NCBI RefSeq assembly: GCF_030936135.1 | Contig: NC_082596.1 | Coordinates: 16,096,155-16,160,154 of the forward strand | Direction: 5' to 3' | DNA length: 64,000 nucleotides | Origin: Gavia stellata | Taxonomy: Eukaryota; Chordata; Aves; Gaviiformes; Gaviidae | Shown here: positions 25,512 through 37,686 of the stretch, one piece after another | How positions within the stretch are numbered: position 1 is the stretch's first letter | How the letters are laid out: the number at the start of each line of letters is the position of its first letter | Made by a program: the position numbers and the translations under genes | The notes under the pieces: model-generated | The model's database searches: none | Seen by the model: the letters and a program-made list of their open reading frames with translations, nothing else | What the model was told of the DNA's origin: nothing

Positions 25512-25935
25512 AGTTTTCCTCCAAAATTTACATCATTAGCAACAAGGAATGTATAAAGTCCTTGCAACTGCTAGGTTCCCATCAGTGATGGGAGCAATAG
25601 GTTCCTCATATGTGGCAATTAGAACAGCACTAGAAAATGAGATTGGTTATAGAAAAGAAGATCTGCTCAACCTCTTCAAGCAGTTGCCAAGTTACCAGGA
25701 TCAGGTCATGATTCATACAGTGCTGTATGAATCATGACCTGATCCTGGTAACTTGGCACACTGCTTGAAGAGGCTTGAGCAGATCTTCTTTTCTATAACC
25801 AATCTCATTTTCTAGTGCTGTTCTAATTGCCACATATGAGGAACCTATCTGCTTCCCATCATGATGGGAACTAGCAGTTGCAAGACTTCTATACAATTCC
25901 TTGTTAGCCTAATGATGTAAATTTTGGAGGAAACT
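25512..25935. repeat. Near-perfect ~424-bp palindrome (inverted repeat)
   Basis: Two arms of about 210 bases are reverse complements of each other with essentially no spacer: the centre is cag-tg-ctg at 25718-25725. By eye the inner ~80 bases of each arm differ only by two one-base indels, while the outer ~60 bases carry about seven differences, so identity falls with distance from the centre. Outside the arms, a weaker match (ttttgtgg against ccacaaa) may extend the repeat by ten or so bases on each side. Any transcript through it would fold into one long hairpin. The arms contain a DNA-transposon coding remnant (separate entry). Confidence 0.95.
25549..25737 (+). pseudogene. PIF/Harbinger-like transposase fragment
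   Basis: The left arm has a 62-codon open frame. Its residues 8-40 resemble the start of the catalytic core of PIF/Harbinger (HARBI1-type) transposases: ATARFPSVMGAI, then YVAIRTA, ENE and YRK. They align with the family pattern FPxVxGxID..HVAI.xP....Y.NRK. The first catalytic Asp of the D-D-E triad, expected just after GAI, is Gly (GAIGSS), and the following CTH-like motif reads SSY, so the fragment is inactive. Similarity is lost after YRKED. The mirror copy in the right arm is frame-shifted by one-base differences. It could be a remnant of a HARBI1-related element or of a retro-/segmental copy of HARBI1. A chance match is unlikely given the ordered motifs, but no search was possible. Confidence 0.55.
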
Positions 25936-28900
25936 GACATCCCACAAAGAGACTCAGGTGTCTGGATAAATCTAGTAGAATCCAGCACCTTCCTATTGAT
26001 TCCCCTGCATCTGGTAAGATTTTTTGCATGCATATGGATGTACAACATCATAGGTTTGTGTCTGCAGACAGAAATTGTTCATTTGTACAAGAGGTACAAG
26101 AGAAAAATAACAAGCCACTCTGATCATCCTAAAATAAAAGATACATATCTTTGGTCAAGGATTTTTAAATAATACACCAATTCAGTGATCACATACTGGG
26201 GAGCAGACCCACAGCTGCAGCAAAGATGTGCTCAGCAACTTCTTGTGCTAGCTGTGCATTAACTAGCTCAAACTCCTGCTGTGCTGAGCTCTGGGATTAA
26301 TGGCCGTTTAGAACAGCTTCTTGCCTTGGTTTGCTGCAGGATCGATGGTGGGTGTGGGGACTGCCCTGCAGGCAACGCAGTGGAAGGGCTTGTGGGGCGG
26401 TTCTATTTTGAGTTAGCTGAATTAGCCAGTGCCCAGACTTCGCAAAAGCAGCTCCTCAGCTGTGTGGGCACTGCCTGGTGGGAAGCTGCCAGGCACGGAC
26501 AAACAGCCTCACATCTGACTGCATCATTTACAAATGAGGCGTTTAGGCAGCTGTGTTCTTCCCACGGCCAGTGGCAAGAGAGAAGCCCTGGAGGAGGCTG
26601 AGCTGTGCCCTGTCTCTTGGACTCCTGTCATCCGAAGGGAGGAAGGAGATGCTGCTCCGGGCCTCGGGAGCCCCACAGCCCGCTGGCAGCAGCGTTTGGG
26701 GAGTATTGTGGGGAAGTCTGACCATTTGCTTGAGCTGTTTTGGTACTGTCCACTTGGCATCTTATGCTGACCACTTCTGGAGACACAGTACAGGGCTAGG
26801 TGGTCTGTTTGCCTCTCCCTGTTCCTAGATTTTCATTTACTTATGAATTATCTCTGGGATTTCTATCTGTTTCCATTGATTTTATATGGCACTGAAGTGA
26901 CTAGCTTAGACTAGATACCTTAGTTTTAGATAAAATCGAATTATATGAATTCTTTCTTAAAGTATTAACATTTCTACTTCGGGAAAAGCAAGCATACAAA
27001 AGGTTTTCACTCCTTATCCTGCAAGTAAATCTATAACATCATTGGGACTCGGCATGCGTTTAAAGGTTCATTAGTGCCTTAATAACTAAAATGATACTGA
27101 ACCATTTTGGCAATTATGATAACACAACTGTGCATGAATAGAATATTTTTCACCACACTATGGTGTAAGCTACAATATGCTTGCAAAGTAAACCTACAAA
27201 TACTTGCTGCTTAGCCTTTCTTGTCTCTGAAATTTGTAATTAATTCACTCAAGGACTTTTCTGTTTTCTTGAACTGGCTTTTATTTGAACACTAGTTAAG
27301 ATAGCATTATGCAAATTCATGGCAGATGTGCAGAAAATGATTTTCCAGTTGTTAATAATTTTGTTCAATCCCTGTCTTCCTAGACAATGCTTCTACAAAA
27401 GACCTATTTCATTTTTAAATGTTACCTTTCCTTTCCCAGCCCTCTAGATACATTTGAAAAGAGTTAGATGATTTGCTTTTAGCTAGGGAAATAATTTCCT
27501 CTTCCCTACCCTTCAAAACACCTGAAATGCTGGTGCCCCAGCTCCCTTTAAAAGAGTTCCCTGAGGTGGATCCCTCCTTCTCAAGATTTTACACAGAAAA
27601 GTGGAAACTCCTGCAATCTGGTTGTCAGAGACCTGTGCTGCTTCTGCAGATAGATACAACAGGGATGTTGTATCGTGACAAGAAATGTAATTTTGTATTT
27701 AGACTTAGAACAAAAAGTCTAAATCCTGAGTTAGTAATCAAAGAGTAGGTCAGAAACTCCTTCATATGATTAGTTTAGGCATGTAGTCTTCATGGATTTA
27801 TATGCAGTTCATACTTACACTATTTAGTAAAAAAAAAAAAAATTAGTCAATGGGAATTAATGCTCAACTATTACTATTAATTGGATACTTTCATTCTTTA
27901 GCTATTTTTTAAATCAATTCCCATATGTCTAGGTAATGAAATGTCATTCTGCCAACCAAAGCAGTTGTTATACTGCAATGCAGTGGAGGAAAAATACAAC
28001 ATGCTGGTGTAAGGAAAATTTGTCTGGCTTCACCTTCCTTTTCACTCAAAGTTTTGAAAAAATTGCACAACAGTTCTAATAAAACTCCAGGTTTATAATG
28101 CAGATACAATACCTCCAGAGTTGTTCTCATTTCGGTGTTACAAGTATTAATACATGTGAAATAATTGGAAATCTTGGGAAAAGAAAAACAGTTGAACATG
28201 GATGTGAACTTACTTTGCTTCTATTGCATCTCTCCTCTATGCAAACGTGTATGTTTTCATCAAGCTGTTTCCTTGTACCCTACAAAAAATGCATTTGCAG
28301 GATAATCTTTTTCCCTGGCCTATTTTTTGCAAGAGTCCTGAGAAGATTCTTTCTGTTGTTTCTCCTTTTTTAACAAAAATAGTTTTCTAGCACAACAGAA
28401 ACATTCATGGAAAACATCTGCTTTCCCTCAAAGCCTGTTTTTTGTCAGGAAATGAAATCCACACTCAAAAACCTTTAATCCAGAAATCCAAAGTTCATCT
28501 GATTTATGCTGGCATATATTTACATAAAGTTCATATACGTAGGTTTAAGACATTGCATAAGCACTCAATATTAACTTGTCCCATAGAATTACCAGCCTCA
28601 TTCCTGTTTATTCATGACACATGGGAATGAGGCATCTTTACTTCTGCAGCTTCTGTCATTGTAAACCTCGATCGCTGCTTTCTGCCATATCTTCTTGTTA
28701 TTTTCTTGCTGTCATCTCTAGTCAATGGTCCATCCATCACCTTTGCTTTGATGATTGCCAGAGCCCCTGCATCAAGACCACACTGTCAGCTTGACATCCT
28801 GCATGTGGAATAACCTCCCACTGCAGAAGGGAGTTCTAGCAGCTCAAGTGCCAAGGGGACAGGCTATTCTTTGGAGCTGATAAGCATGCAGATGAAAAAA

Positions 28901-29527
28901 AACCTCTTCTCTTTCCTGGTTTTACTTTTTTTTTTTTTTTTTTGATTGTCAGTTTTGATTTGTCTTTTTGGTCATTCTGATTTCTCTCCTATGCTCGTGT
29001 TGCTGCTTTGACACAATCTTTTATCAAGGAATACCTTTTGAAAGAACTGACCATGATTTTATTTACTCTGGTTGACCACAGTTAGCAGGAATGCATCACA
29101 CCATCTGTATTAGGTCTGGTTTCTCAGTAAAATGGTGCTGTGAGTGCTAACTCTCCTGAGTTTTCCTTAGTTTGCATCAAAGCAGTTTTAAATAGCATGT
29201 TTTAAACTGGGAAACAGTATGTTTGCTTTCATCTTTTCCCATATGTGTAAATCCCCCTCCCCCCACATACACCTATATGTACAAAACTGTAGAGTTATAT
29301 ACATAAAGCAGGATAAAGCAAGTCAGATTCAAGGCATGAATGGAGCTGACATGGAGGTAACCATGCTATATTCCATGGCGTGGTTTAGCTTTTGAAGTGG
29401 CTGTATGTTCTTGCATAGTTGGAAATTCCTTGGTGAAGGAACGCCATGAGCGCCTTCTTTCTACCACATCTGTATAGCCTGGGACATACAAGCAGGCTCA
29501 GAGGGTTTCCATTTTAATCAGTCATAG
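25936..29527. other. Non-coding stretch
   Basis: No exon or known repeat recognised. The somewhat GC-rich part at 26280-26780 produces overlapping frames on both strands but no domain. A poly-T run is listed separately. Confidence 0.45.
28926..28943 (+). repeat. Poly-T run (18 T)
   Basis: An uninterrupted run of 18 T. It could be a simple homopolymer or the tail of a minus-strand retroposed sequence. No recognisable retrocopy was seen upstream of it on the minus strand. Confidence 0.9.
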
Positions 29528-29959
29528 TCAATTAGTACACTTATGTCTTTCATTACATTCTTCAATGAATAGAAAACCCACAGAGTATTTTTTTAAGTTA
29601 TGTTTTGGTATAAAATGTGTCCTTTTTCTTCTCCCCAATGCATACTGTGCTGTTGAGAGTTTTATCTTGAACAGGTTTTTCTTGTACTCAGAGCCTTGTA
29701 CTATTAAATTGCCTAATTGGTCAGTCTCATAGCATGGAAATAAAACATCCCAGAACACAGGATCCTGCAAAAGATCTGCTTCAAGAGCATCTTCCCTTGT
29801 TGCATATTTGTTGTGTTTCTCATTGCTGTAGTCCAGCACTGCTAAGGCAACAAAATGTTCCTGATTTGATGTTTGGGGAATGATGTTGCCACAAAGGGTT
29901 TGCATATTTCCCACTGTAGCGAGGTTTTCCTGATTGTAGTCAGCATGATGCATACACAA
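29528..29959 (-). CDS. Orphan ORF, 143 codons, unknown
   Basis: This is one of the longest repeat-free open frames in the left half of the window. The predicted product is mostly hydrophilic, has no signal peptide or membrane segment, and contains five scattered cysteines and a basic patch (GRRKR) near residue 110. The composition (balanced acidic, basic and aromatic residues) looks more protein-like than most chance frames here. A splice-acceptor-like actacaatcag lies just inside the frame, so an exon or a decayed retrocopy is possible. I recognise no family. No promoter or donor site was identified. It is most likely a chance frame or an unidentified fossil. Confidence 0.15.
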   Translation of the reverse strand: MCMHHADYNQENLATVGNMQTLCGNIIPQTSNQEHFVALAVLDYSNEKHNKYATREDALEADLLQDPVFWDVLFPCYETDQLGNLIVQGSEYKKNLFKIKLSTAQYALGRRKRTHFIPKHNLKKYSVGFLFIEECNERHKCTN

Positions 29960-32269
29960 CGAGGAAACATACCATTTTTCTTACTTCAGAGGAATCAGCT
30001 AATGCATGTAAAAAGTGAGGAAGCTTGAACATCTGCTCAGAGATGATAAAAATAAAAGTTATATTGGGATAAGGCTTTGCTTTATACTTTCTATTATCAA
30101 AAATAATTGTATTTTTCACAAGAAATCAGGAGGCAGTCACTCTCCTCATAGTTACAGTTAATGGACATCATCCTCACTAGTAGACCAATACTTGCTCAGA
30201 TTATAGTTTTCCAGGTACAGCTGCAAATGGAAACGCAAAGTCCTCCAAGTAACAGAAAGTGTTGAAGAAACAAATAAGCAGCTTCTGTACAATCTTGAAG
30301 ACAGCATTTGACATAGCATAAAGATGAAAATATCTACAGAACTGGAGGAAAATTATTTTGGAAAGGAGCTTCAATCCAGATGTTGAAAGACACTGAATTA
30401 TACAGAGTGCTAATGAATACATTTTGATGCAACTGTCAGAAATGAAAATTACATTTAATATGTCCATGGCAGAAAATGCCCCAGAAAAAGGGAAAACTGC
30501 ACTTCATTACTGGAAAAATGAGCAGGAATCTTCTCCTGAAGGCAATCAATTCCTGAACTGCCAGTAAGTGGTCTGCCTGTGCCCATGGCATCTGCGCATG
30601 TCAGGAATTCATCAGTTCTTCTCAGAAAGTTTATCACTAACTCTGCCATTATTGGTCAGGTAAATTCCAGTTTTGGTAAATATGTGTCATTCAAACATGA
30701 ATTTGACGAAAAAAATACAGCAATAAATTTCAACATGAATATCCAGAATCATAGCTATCAGTTTTCAGAAAAGATACATGTCAGTCTCTCCCAATCCTAA
30801 TTTTAAGCTGGTGTGTCCAATATTGGCTAAATCATCCATTGTTTTATGAGGAAGGTTCTCAAAATAGTTTAGATGCTTTTTTTAAGAGACATGCAAAGCA
30901 ATCCCAAAAGAAAAGTGCTACACAGCCCTGAAGCAGGGATCTACACAGGTGCAAAGGGTGGGAGCAGAGATAAAAGTAATGAGATGAGGACAACCTCCCC
31001 CACCACAGCAGAAACAGGCACTTATCCTGGTCTGGCTTTGTGTGTAAGCAGAGCTGCATGACTACCAGAAGAAGGAAACTACAAGAAGAGAGGTGAAATA
31101 AAATCAGAAGAAGGAAGATGGGTATCCCGTGCAATTGCCTGGACTTTCCTGATTCTTTTTAATATCATCGTTGCATTAAATGTCTCATGGGCCAAGGATA
31201 GTCTGCCAACTTGGAAGAGAAATTGCCCTCAGAAGAACCAAAAGGACAGAAGGGCATCACCTTTTGTCAAAGAAGACAAGAAGAGTTTATTATTGCCCAT
31301 CCCCAAGCATTCAAAGGTCATGCTCAAGCTCCAAATAATATGAGACTGGCTTGAAACTCACAAGATTGAATGAAAGGTTAGATTTATTATATTTACTACC
31401 TGATTTCTGAGCCTGGTAGTAAGAAGGCATTTGTGTTATATTTTCAAATTTCCCAGTGACCATTAGGGTTGGACCTTGTGGCTGTCTTTTTTTCTTTTAA
31501 CAAAAGGAGCTGAGATTGGCACTGAGTCACCTATCTCCAGAGGTAAATTTCCAGTGATAAACCATAAACTATTGCAAGAATCAATGAGATACTGACAGTT
31601 TTCAGCACTGGGTATACTAAAAAGTGGCAGTAATCTGAATTCAGCTTTGCAGAAATAAATAATACAAAGTGCAATTTCAAAGCAAGCAGGACTGGGGGCA
31701 AGAAAGGCTTTTGTCGGATTCATGTTTTCATTTCCCTATGGCTCTCTCCCACTGCCGAGATGGCTGCATCTCCAAATGCCTCTCTTAAACTTTTCTACTG
31801 GTCACAGGATTTTTAGGGTAGTTTGAAGAATAATATTATCCTTTGTCAGCAAGTTTTTCTTGCCAGGTGTCTTTCGCTGAGGAATTTTTGTAATCTAAAA
31901 GTTTCTCTGAGTCTACAGAAGCTATCTTACAGAGGAAGATGTTTGGGCTTAATTTGTTATCTAGTAATACAATAACAATGACATTTCACAGCCTCTAGGA
32001 CAGAAGGCTGCCCTGACAGTGTGACACTTTTTTCTGTCCCCATTACTTGCCAGATATGGGCCAAGGTCTATTTTCAATGAAGGTGGTCTGAGCCCAAAAC
32101 AGTTTTGCTGAAGTGAAATGCAGTGATGCGCTGGTGTGAAGGAAGGCATTTCAACTCACTTCCCATTCATCTATTAATGTCTTATTTTTACATTTCTTTG
32201 TTTTATTCTTTTTGGATGCTTGTCAAGCATGACTGTGGCCCTCGCAGAGTCCTGCTGATGCACCACAGT
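29960..32269. other. AT-rich non-coding stretch
   Basis: No gene or repeat was recognised. The frames on both strands are short and unrelated to anything known to me. Confidence 0.45.
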
Positions 32270-32425
32270 GGGAGTTTCACCTGAGCAGTAGCTCTGCATG
32301 GTGGAGCCCGGCGAGGCGCCGAGGTCCGCCCGCGTGCCGGCAGCGACACCGGCTGAGCTCCCCTCTGCCCGGCTGCCGCAGATGGGGTCAGTCAAAGGGC
32401 AGGGTTGAGACAAAAGGTTTATTAA
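32270..32425 (-). mobile_element. CpG-rich block, possible LTR end
   Basis: About 110 bases (32305-32390) are strikingly GC- and CpG-rich (roughly a dozen CpG dinucleotides, e.g. cccggcgaggcgccgagg) in an otherwise AT-rich region with almost no CpG. On the minus strand the block is preceded by tttaataaacc (AATAAA at 32418-32423), then ttgtctcaaccctgcc, then the CpG-rich part, ending near a cca. That order (poly-A signal, short R, GC-rich U5) resembles the 3' end of an avian retroviral LTR. No U3 promoter, primer-binding site or viral gene was identified. A small CpG island or a retroposed 5' UTR are alternatives. Confidence 0.35.
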
Positions 32426-34254
32426 AGTTTAAACAACCCGGCTGCTGTGAAGATATCTTTAATTTGTTCTGACATCTCCACTGTCAGCAGGAACGACAAA
32501 GTGTTCATCACTCACCTGCTTTCTCTAGGGCTGACGGAAATGGAAATCGGGAAGGGTTTAGTTGGGGCATCCGGTCAAGAAGAGCTGCAGGATTTGATGG
32601 TGTTATGGCAAATGTTAATGAACAGGTAGGGCAAGGGTTGCCAAGAGGAAGCTTAAAGGACACCAAGACTCCGTCACCACTGATGTCCCCAAGGTGCCCT
32701 TGTTAGGGAAACTTTGCGGCATGTGGTGAGGGCCTCCAAGCAAGAATCCTTTTTGGACCTGCAGGAGAGAACGAGCTCTCCAAAAGTCAACCCGGTCCCT
32801 AATTCTTTCTGAAACCTGTGGCTCTGAGGATCAAGACATGAATTCTCAGCACTAGGAGAACTTGCAAAAGGCTGACTGCAACTGTGACAGTATAAAACAA
32901 CATTGTTTTCTTCATGTCCTTTTTATGCTTCCCCAAATTCTCAGTTACCCTGGTGTTACCTCATTCTCATCCAGTTCCTCGCCAATAGGTTTCCTGAGGT
33001 GCTCAAACACATTCGTCAAGCTTTCTGAGGCAGAAATATAAAACTGAGTGTCATCAGGATGCCCTTTAGGCCATGTATCCTCTGAACTAAGTTGAGCATT
33101 TGTAAAAGAGAAATTAATCTGCCTTTCCATTAAGGTTAGGAGCTGCAGAGGAATTGTCCTGCCTTACCCTCAGGCTTTCTCTCTTCACAGATTTGCAAGT
33201 CAGTAAGCACCACATCACTCCTAGCCCCAAAGTTTTTGCTAGATCAAAGCAAGGACATCCAAGGACTAATAGGAGTTTCCTTGTCTCTAGCAAGTGATGC
33301 TTCTCACTCCCCGTCACAGAAAGCAGCTGTCAAAAACATGTAGCTTCAGTAGATGGCCATCCAAATGCAGACATCAGAGACTGGGACTTGTAAGGCAGAG
33401 ATCTTCGTTATGGGCTGCTTTTCTCTTGTTTCTCACTAAATGTCAGGAGTGAAACTACAGCCTTAAATTGATCGATATTTTGCCATCACCTTGAGGAAAG
33501 TAAAGATTTCACCTGCAGAGTTTGAGACCTTTCTTCTCTGCTAATGTGTGCAGAGAGGCCAAGGGTAGGCTTCCTGGGGAACCAAAGTGAAGAAAGTCTC
33601 TCCGTTAAAAATAAAACAGCTTCATTTTATAAAGCTAATTTTAGTCTGCTGTTTCATACCCTGTCCAGGGAAAGGACAAAGCAGTGACTACTGTCTGCTT
33701 AGTGTTGCTAGTTTAGAACTGAAATAACTTTTGTTAGAAGTAAGTGACTGTAGGCAGGGATTTTTCTAGTGATAACAGTGTATGTACTAGTTATTTGGGA
33801 TGTCTTACAAGTAGATCAGACAAAGTTAGGATAATCTTGGATCTTGACCCTAGTTATTTGGTATTGTAAGAGTTAAAAACTTTAATACTTTTTTTTTTAT
33901 TCTGTTCTAATAAATAACTAATATTTTGTATTGTGCCGCAGTTACTGTATAAGCATTGTAGATGACCTTTTATTTTTCTTCATTAAGACACTGGTCGTAT
34001 TTGACTGTAACTTACTTGAGATCAATAAATGCTTGATGTGTTAACTTCTCAGTCTAATTTTATCTGACGCCTTGCTGAGCCAGCAAAAGTAATGGAGGAC
34101 AGATTGGGATGTGCAGTTATATCTGAGAAGTATTTATATACAACAGCTATGGATTTGTGGCGTGTTTTCTAGGATTATTAAACTATGTTCATGTTGGTAA
34201 GTCCTCTAACTACCTGTCCGTAAAATGAAGAAAGGGTCATCTTGCAGTTCAAAT
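32426..34254. other. Non-coding stretch
   Basis: No gene, RNA gene or confident repeat was found here. Confidence 0.45.
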
Positions 34255-34415
34255 GCAGAACTGGGTTTCAATAGATCAGGATTTCATTCCTGTCCATGCC
34301 CTAGGTTTTGACTGTGACCTTGGACGAATCACTTATCTCCCTGCCTCTCGCTTCTCTGTAAGCTGAAGTAGGGATAATAACTCCTTAAAGGTGAGAATAA
34401 ATATGTCAGTGTTCA
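34255..34415 (+). mobile_element. MIR-type ancient SINE
   Basis: The words follow the MIR consensus in order: ctgggttt, then tgtgaccttggacgaatcac (consensus tgtgaccttgggcaagtcac), ttatctccctgcctc, ttctctgtaagctgaagtag and ggataataactcc. The core and 3' half of a tRNA-derived CORE-SINE are thus present, with perhaps 25-30% divergence. MIR-type SINEs predate the amniote radiation, so this is one of the oldest elements in the window. Confidence 0.8.
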
Positions 34416-36795
34416 TGTGGCACTCACACTGTTATTCAGCTCAGGGTCCTACCTCTGCCTTGAGCTGAGATGGAGTTGATCAAATTGTATTTCACCAACA
34501 GTTTGTTCCCAAGTGGATTTCTTGCTCTTTTAATGTTTAGACACAGTCACAGATGGTGACTGGGCTGAGACTGTTCCCAAAATGTTCAGTCTGTACTCTG
34601 ATAGATTTGAAGACTTTTGTTCACCCTGTCTTTGGTGCGGAGTCCCTTCTCCTTTCCCAAACATTAAGCCAGATTCTGCCTTGATCTAACTCATTTCAGA
34701 AGCTGAAGGCTTTCTGGGTACCCAGCATTGCCACGTAGCCAGTAGTAGGACCTCATTTCATCAATGTAACAAGGCACAGTTGGAAGGGAAAGAAGACCCT
34801 GGATAAAGAATTTGTTGTTTTTTCTTCTATGATGTATGTAATTTATACATTGATAATGATATACATAATTCAGCCTGGTCTACAGCATGCTAGGGGGCAT
34901 GAGTTTCTGCCTATCTGTGCAGCAGTTAGCTAAGGTAGCCAGCAAACATGTAACTCAGTTATGTTTTGTTAACAATGAAGATGTAATCATCTTCCAGAAC
35001 ACTCTGGATGCCCAAAGGTTTGCTGTTGAAAAGATTATCAAAAGGCCTTTGTATAATTGTGGTGTGTTATACATAATCACTAGGATGCATTCAGTGCTGT
35101 GGTGTGGTTCTTTGCCATTTAGGGCTGTTGTGGGCTCATCTATCTCCCCTTTACTCAAAGTAATCTTCATGATCTATGCATCTGACACAGGAGTTGTTTA
35201 GTGTCAGTATGTCACAGGGCATGGAGGAGACCTAGGAAGGTCATAGCTGTGCCCTTCTCTCCCTTTCTTCCCCCATACTTGACAAATGGCTCATACAGAT
35301 TGCTTCTTTTTCCTTCCCCAATGGACACGTTCCAAGCGACATTTGGGTAAAATCAGCAACATTTCTCCCTGGCGCCAGAATCCTAAACCCCCACCACATG
35401 ATAGCTACATGGTATAAGCCACAGGAAAACCCTAGATTTGCCATATGCCATTGCCTATCAGTGATGGTAAGATGCAGTGATAAAGCAAATAATATTAAGT
35501 GTTCTACATTTAAAATCCCAGAAAGCATCCAAGGCAGCAGAAAAGATGCTGCTCTGACTATGTGAACAAAGTAATTGGCATCTCCTCTCCATCACAAATG
35601 CCAAACCACTCTGGTTACCCATTGGGTCAACCCTCATGCTACCTGAGGTGCTAGCAATTAAAATCACCACACTCTGAACTGAAGTGAAGTTGCCTTTCTC
35701 TTAATGCCAGAAAAAAGAAAAAAAAAAAAAGCAAAAGTCATACTGAATCCGCCAGCCAGCCTTTGAATACAAGTACACAGAAAATTCCCAGTAGACATGG
35801 GATCAGTGCAGAAAGCAGCACTGGAATTACTGAATAAAGCTTGCAAACTATAAAAAAGAAAAATAGGAACCAGTTCTGTCTGTGTATCTCAGATGAAACC
35901 GTCTTTTCTACTGGAGAAACTCACTATCTTAAAATGAAAACAAAGATAAAAAAAGATATATTGCGCAAGAAATGGGCACCATTCTTTTAAGTTTTGTCAA
36001 GTGCACTTCATCCTGAAATGGGAACCGTGATAGATAATTGTTTGTTACTGGCAGCTTAAGTTTTTAAATTAGAATAAAAATCCCATTTTGTTGGATTCAT
36101 AAAGGGAAACAGAGGGCTTAGAGCTGTCCTGAGGCACTGCTGTGGTCTAGAGTGCCTCAGGGGAAGTCTTTAAAAGTGCCCTTAAAATTAAAGAGAAAAA
36201 TATTTCCACAGAGAGGGGTTTTTATGTAGAAGGGGACAAAGGGCATGTTGAAACTGTTCAGATTTACAGAATGCAGTGTAAAAGAAAAGGTCATGAAAAC
36301 CAAATATGAACTAATAAGCCCAGCTCACCAAGGGTGAACTAGATGTTTGGTCAGCTCCAGCCTGTGCCAGGACCCTCAGAGAGGCAATCCCTACCTCCTT
36401 TTGTGTTTCTGAAGCCGTAACACATAAGGTTGACTTTGCTACTTGCATGTAAGATGTACATTGATGAAATTGCTAATGGTATTAGTAAGAAAAGTCAAAA
36501 CTGCATCTTCTGAAAAAGTACTCTTCAGAATCAGCCTGTGCCTTACAAAAGCAGACCCAGCATGCACGCTGCGTCAGGCCCCTTTTAGCCCCTCCAGTAA
36601 ATTTGTGGCTGGAAAAGACTCTGCCCTCATCTGCGAATAGGCTGCCTCAGTTAAGCTTGGAAGAATAGAGATAATGAAGCTCTGCATGCATGTTGTGTCC
36701 CCTGAGGGAGAAGGACTGATTCCCATAAGAGGATTAGAGAAACGACTTCAGTGAATTTATGTGGGTTACATTCATCTTTATATTAAACTTTATAT
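34416..36795. other. AT-rich non-coding stretch
   Basis: No gene or known repeat seen; an A-rich run lies at 35707-35730. The frame 34887-35201 (+) has no recognisable domain. Confidence 0.45.
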
Positions 36796-36797
36796 TA

Positions 36798-37637
36798 AGG
36801 CCCTAATTCAATCACAGTCACAGGCCTTGGTTCTCATGGGGGACTTCAATCACCCTGATATCTGCTGGGAAGGCTACACAGCCAGGCATGTACAGTCCAG
36901 GAGGTTCCTCCAGTGTATTGATGATAATTTCTTGACTCAGGTCGTGGAGGAGCCAACAAGGAGAGGTGTACTGCTGGACCTAGTACTGACGAACAAAGGG
37001 GGACTGGTGGAGGACATTGAGGTTAGGGGCAGCCTTGGCTGTAGTGATCATGAGAAGATAGAGTTTAGGATCATGTGCAGTATGCACAACACGACAAGTA
37101 GGATTGCAACCTTGGACTTCAGGAGGGCTAACTTTGATCTCCTCAAGGAACTGCTTGGAGAAATCCCATGGGTTAGGGCTCTAGAGGGTAGGGGGGGCTC
37201 AAGAGAGCTGAGTGATATTCAAGTCCCACTTCCTCCAAGCTCAGAATTGGTGTATCCCTAAGAGCAAGGAATCAGGCAAGGGAAGCAGGAGACCTGCATG
37301 GTTGAGCAGGGAGCTTCCGAAAAAGCTCAAGTGGAAGAAGGTAGTTTACAGTACGTGGAAGAAGGGACTGACCACTTGGGAAGATTACAAGAATGCTGTC
37401 AGAGTATGCAGGGATGAAACGAGGAAAGCCAAGGCCTCCTTGGAATTAAACCTGGCAAGGGATGTCAAGGTCAACAGGAAGGGTTTCTTCAAGTACATTG
37501 GAGGCAAAAGGAAACCTAGAGAAAATGCGGGCCTGCTGTTGAATGAGACAGGTGCCACAGTGACAGATGATGCAGAGGAGGTGGAGTTACTGAATTCCTT
37601 CTTTGCTTCAGTCTTTACTGCTCCAGCCAGCCCTTAG
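36798..37637 (+). pseudogene. CR1 ORF2 endonuclease and linker remnant
   Basis: Two overlapping frames (ending at 37261 and 37637) encode the C-terminal half of an exonuclease-endonuclease-phosphatase domain. VLMGDFNHPD carries the catalytic D-x-N, and GCSDHEKIEF carries the S-D-H triad. The CR1 linker follows, with RPAWLSRELPKKLKWKK, DYKNAVRVCRDETRKAKA and EELLNSFFASVF-like words. The N-terminal half of the endonuclease is missing, and one frameshift lies near 37215-37260. The ancestor nicked the target DNA; this copy cannot. Confidence 0.88.
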
Positions 37638-37686
37638 ACTTTGGACGTAACAGAGAAAGACTGGAGGAAGAAAGACTTTCCCTTGG

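Noticed and set aside
25512..25935. Palindrome as a pure assembly or chimeric-read artefact
   Set aside because: The arms differ by several substitutions and indels that rise in number away from the centre, which a simple fold-back artefact would not produce; not fully excluded.
29528..29959. Possible cystatin-like protein (ALAVLDYSNEKHNKY resembles a cystatin helix)
   Set aside because: The QxVxG and PW hairpin motifs and the disulfide pattern of cystatins are absent, so the resemblance is not supported.
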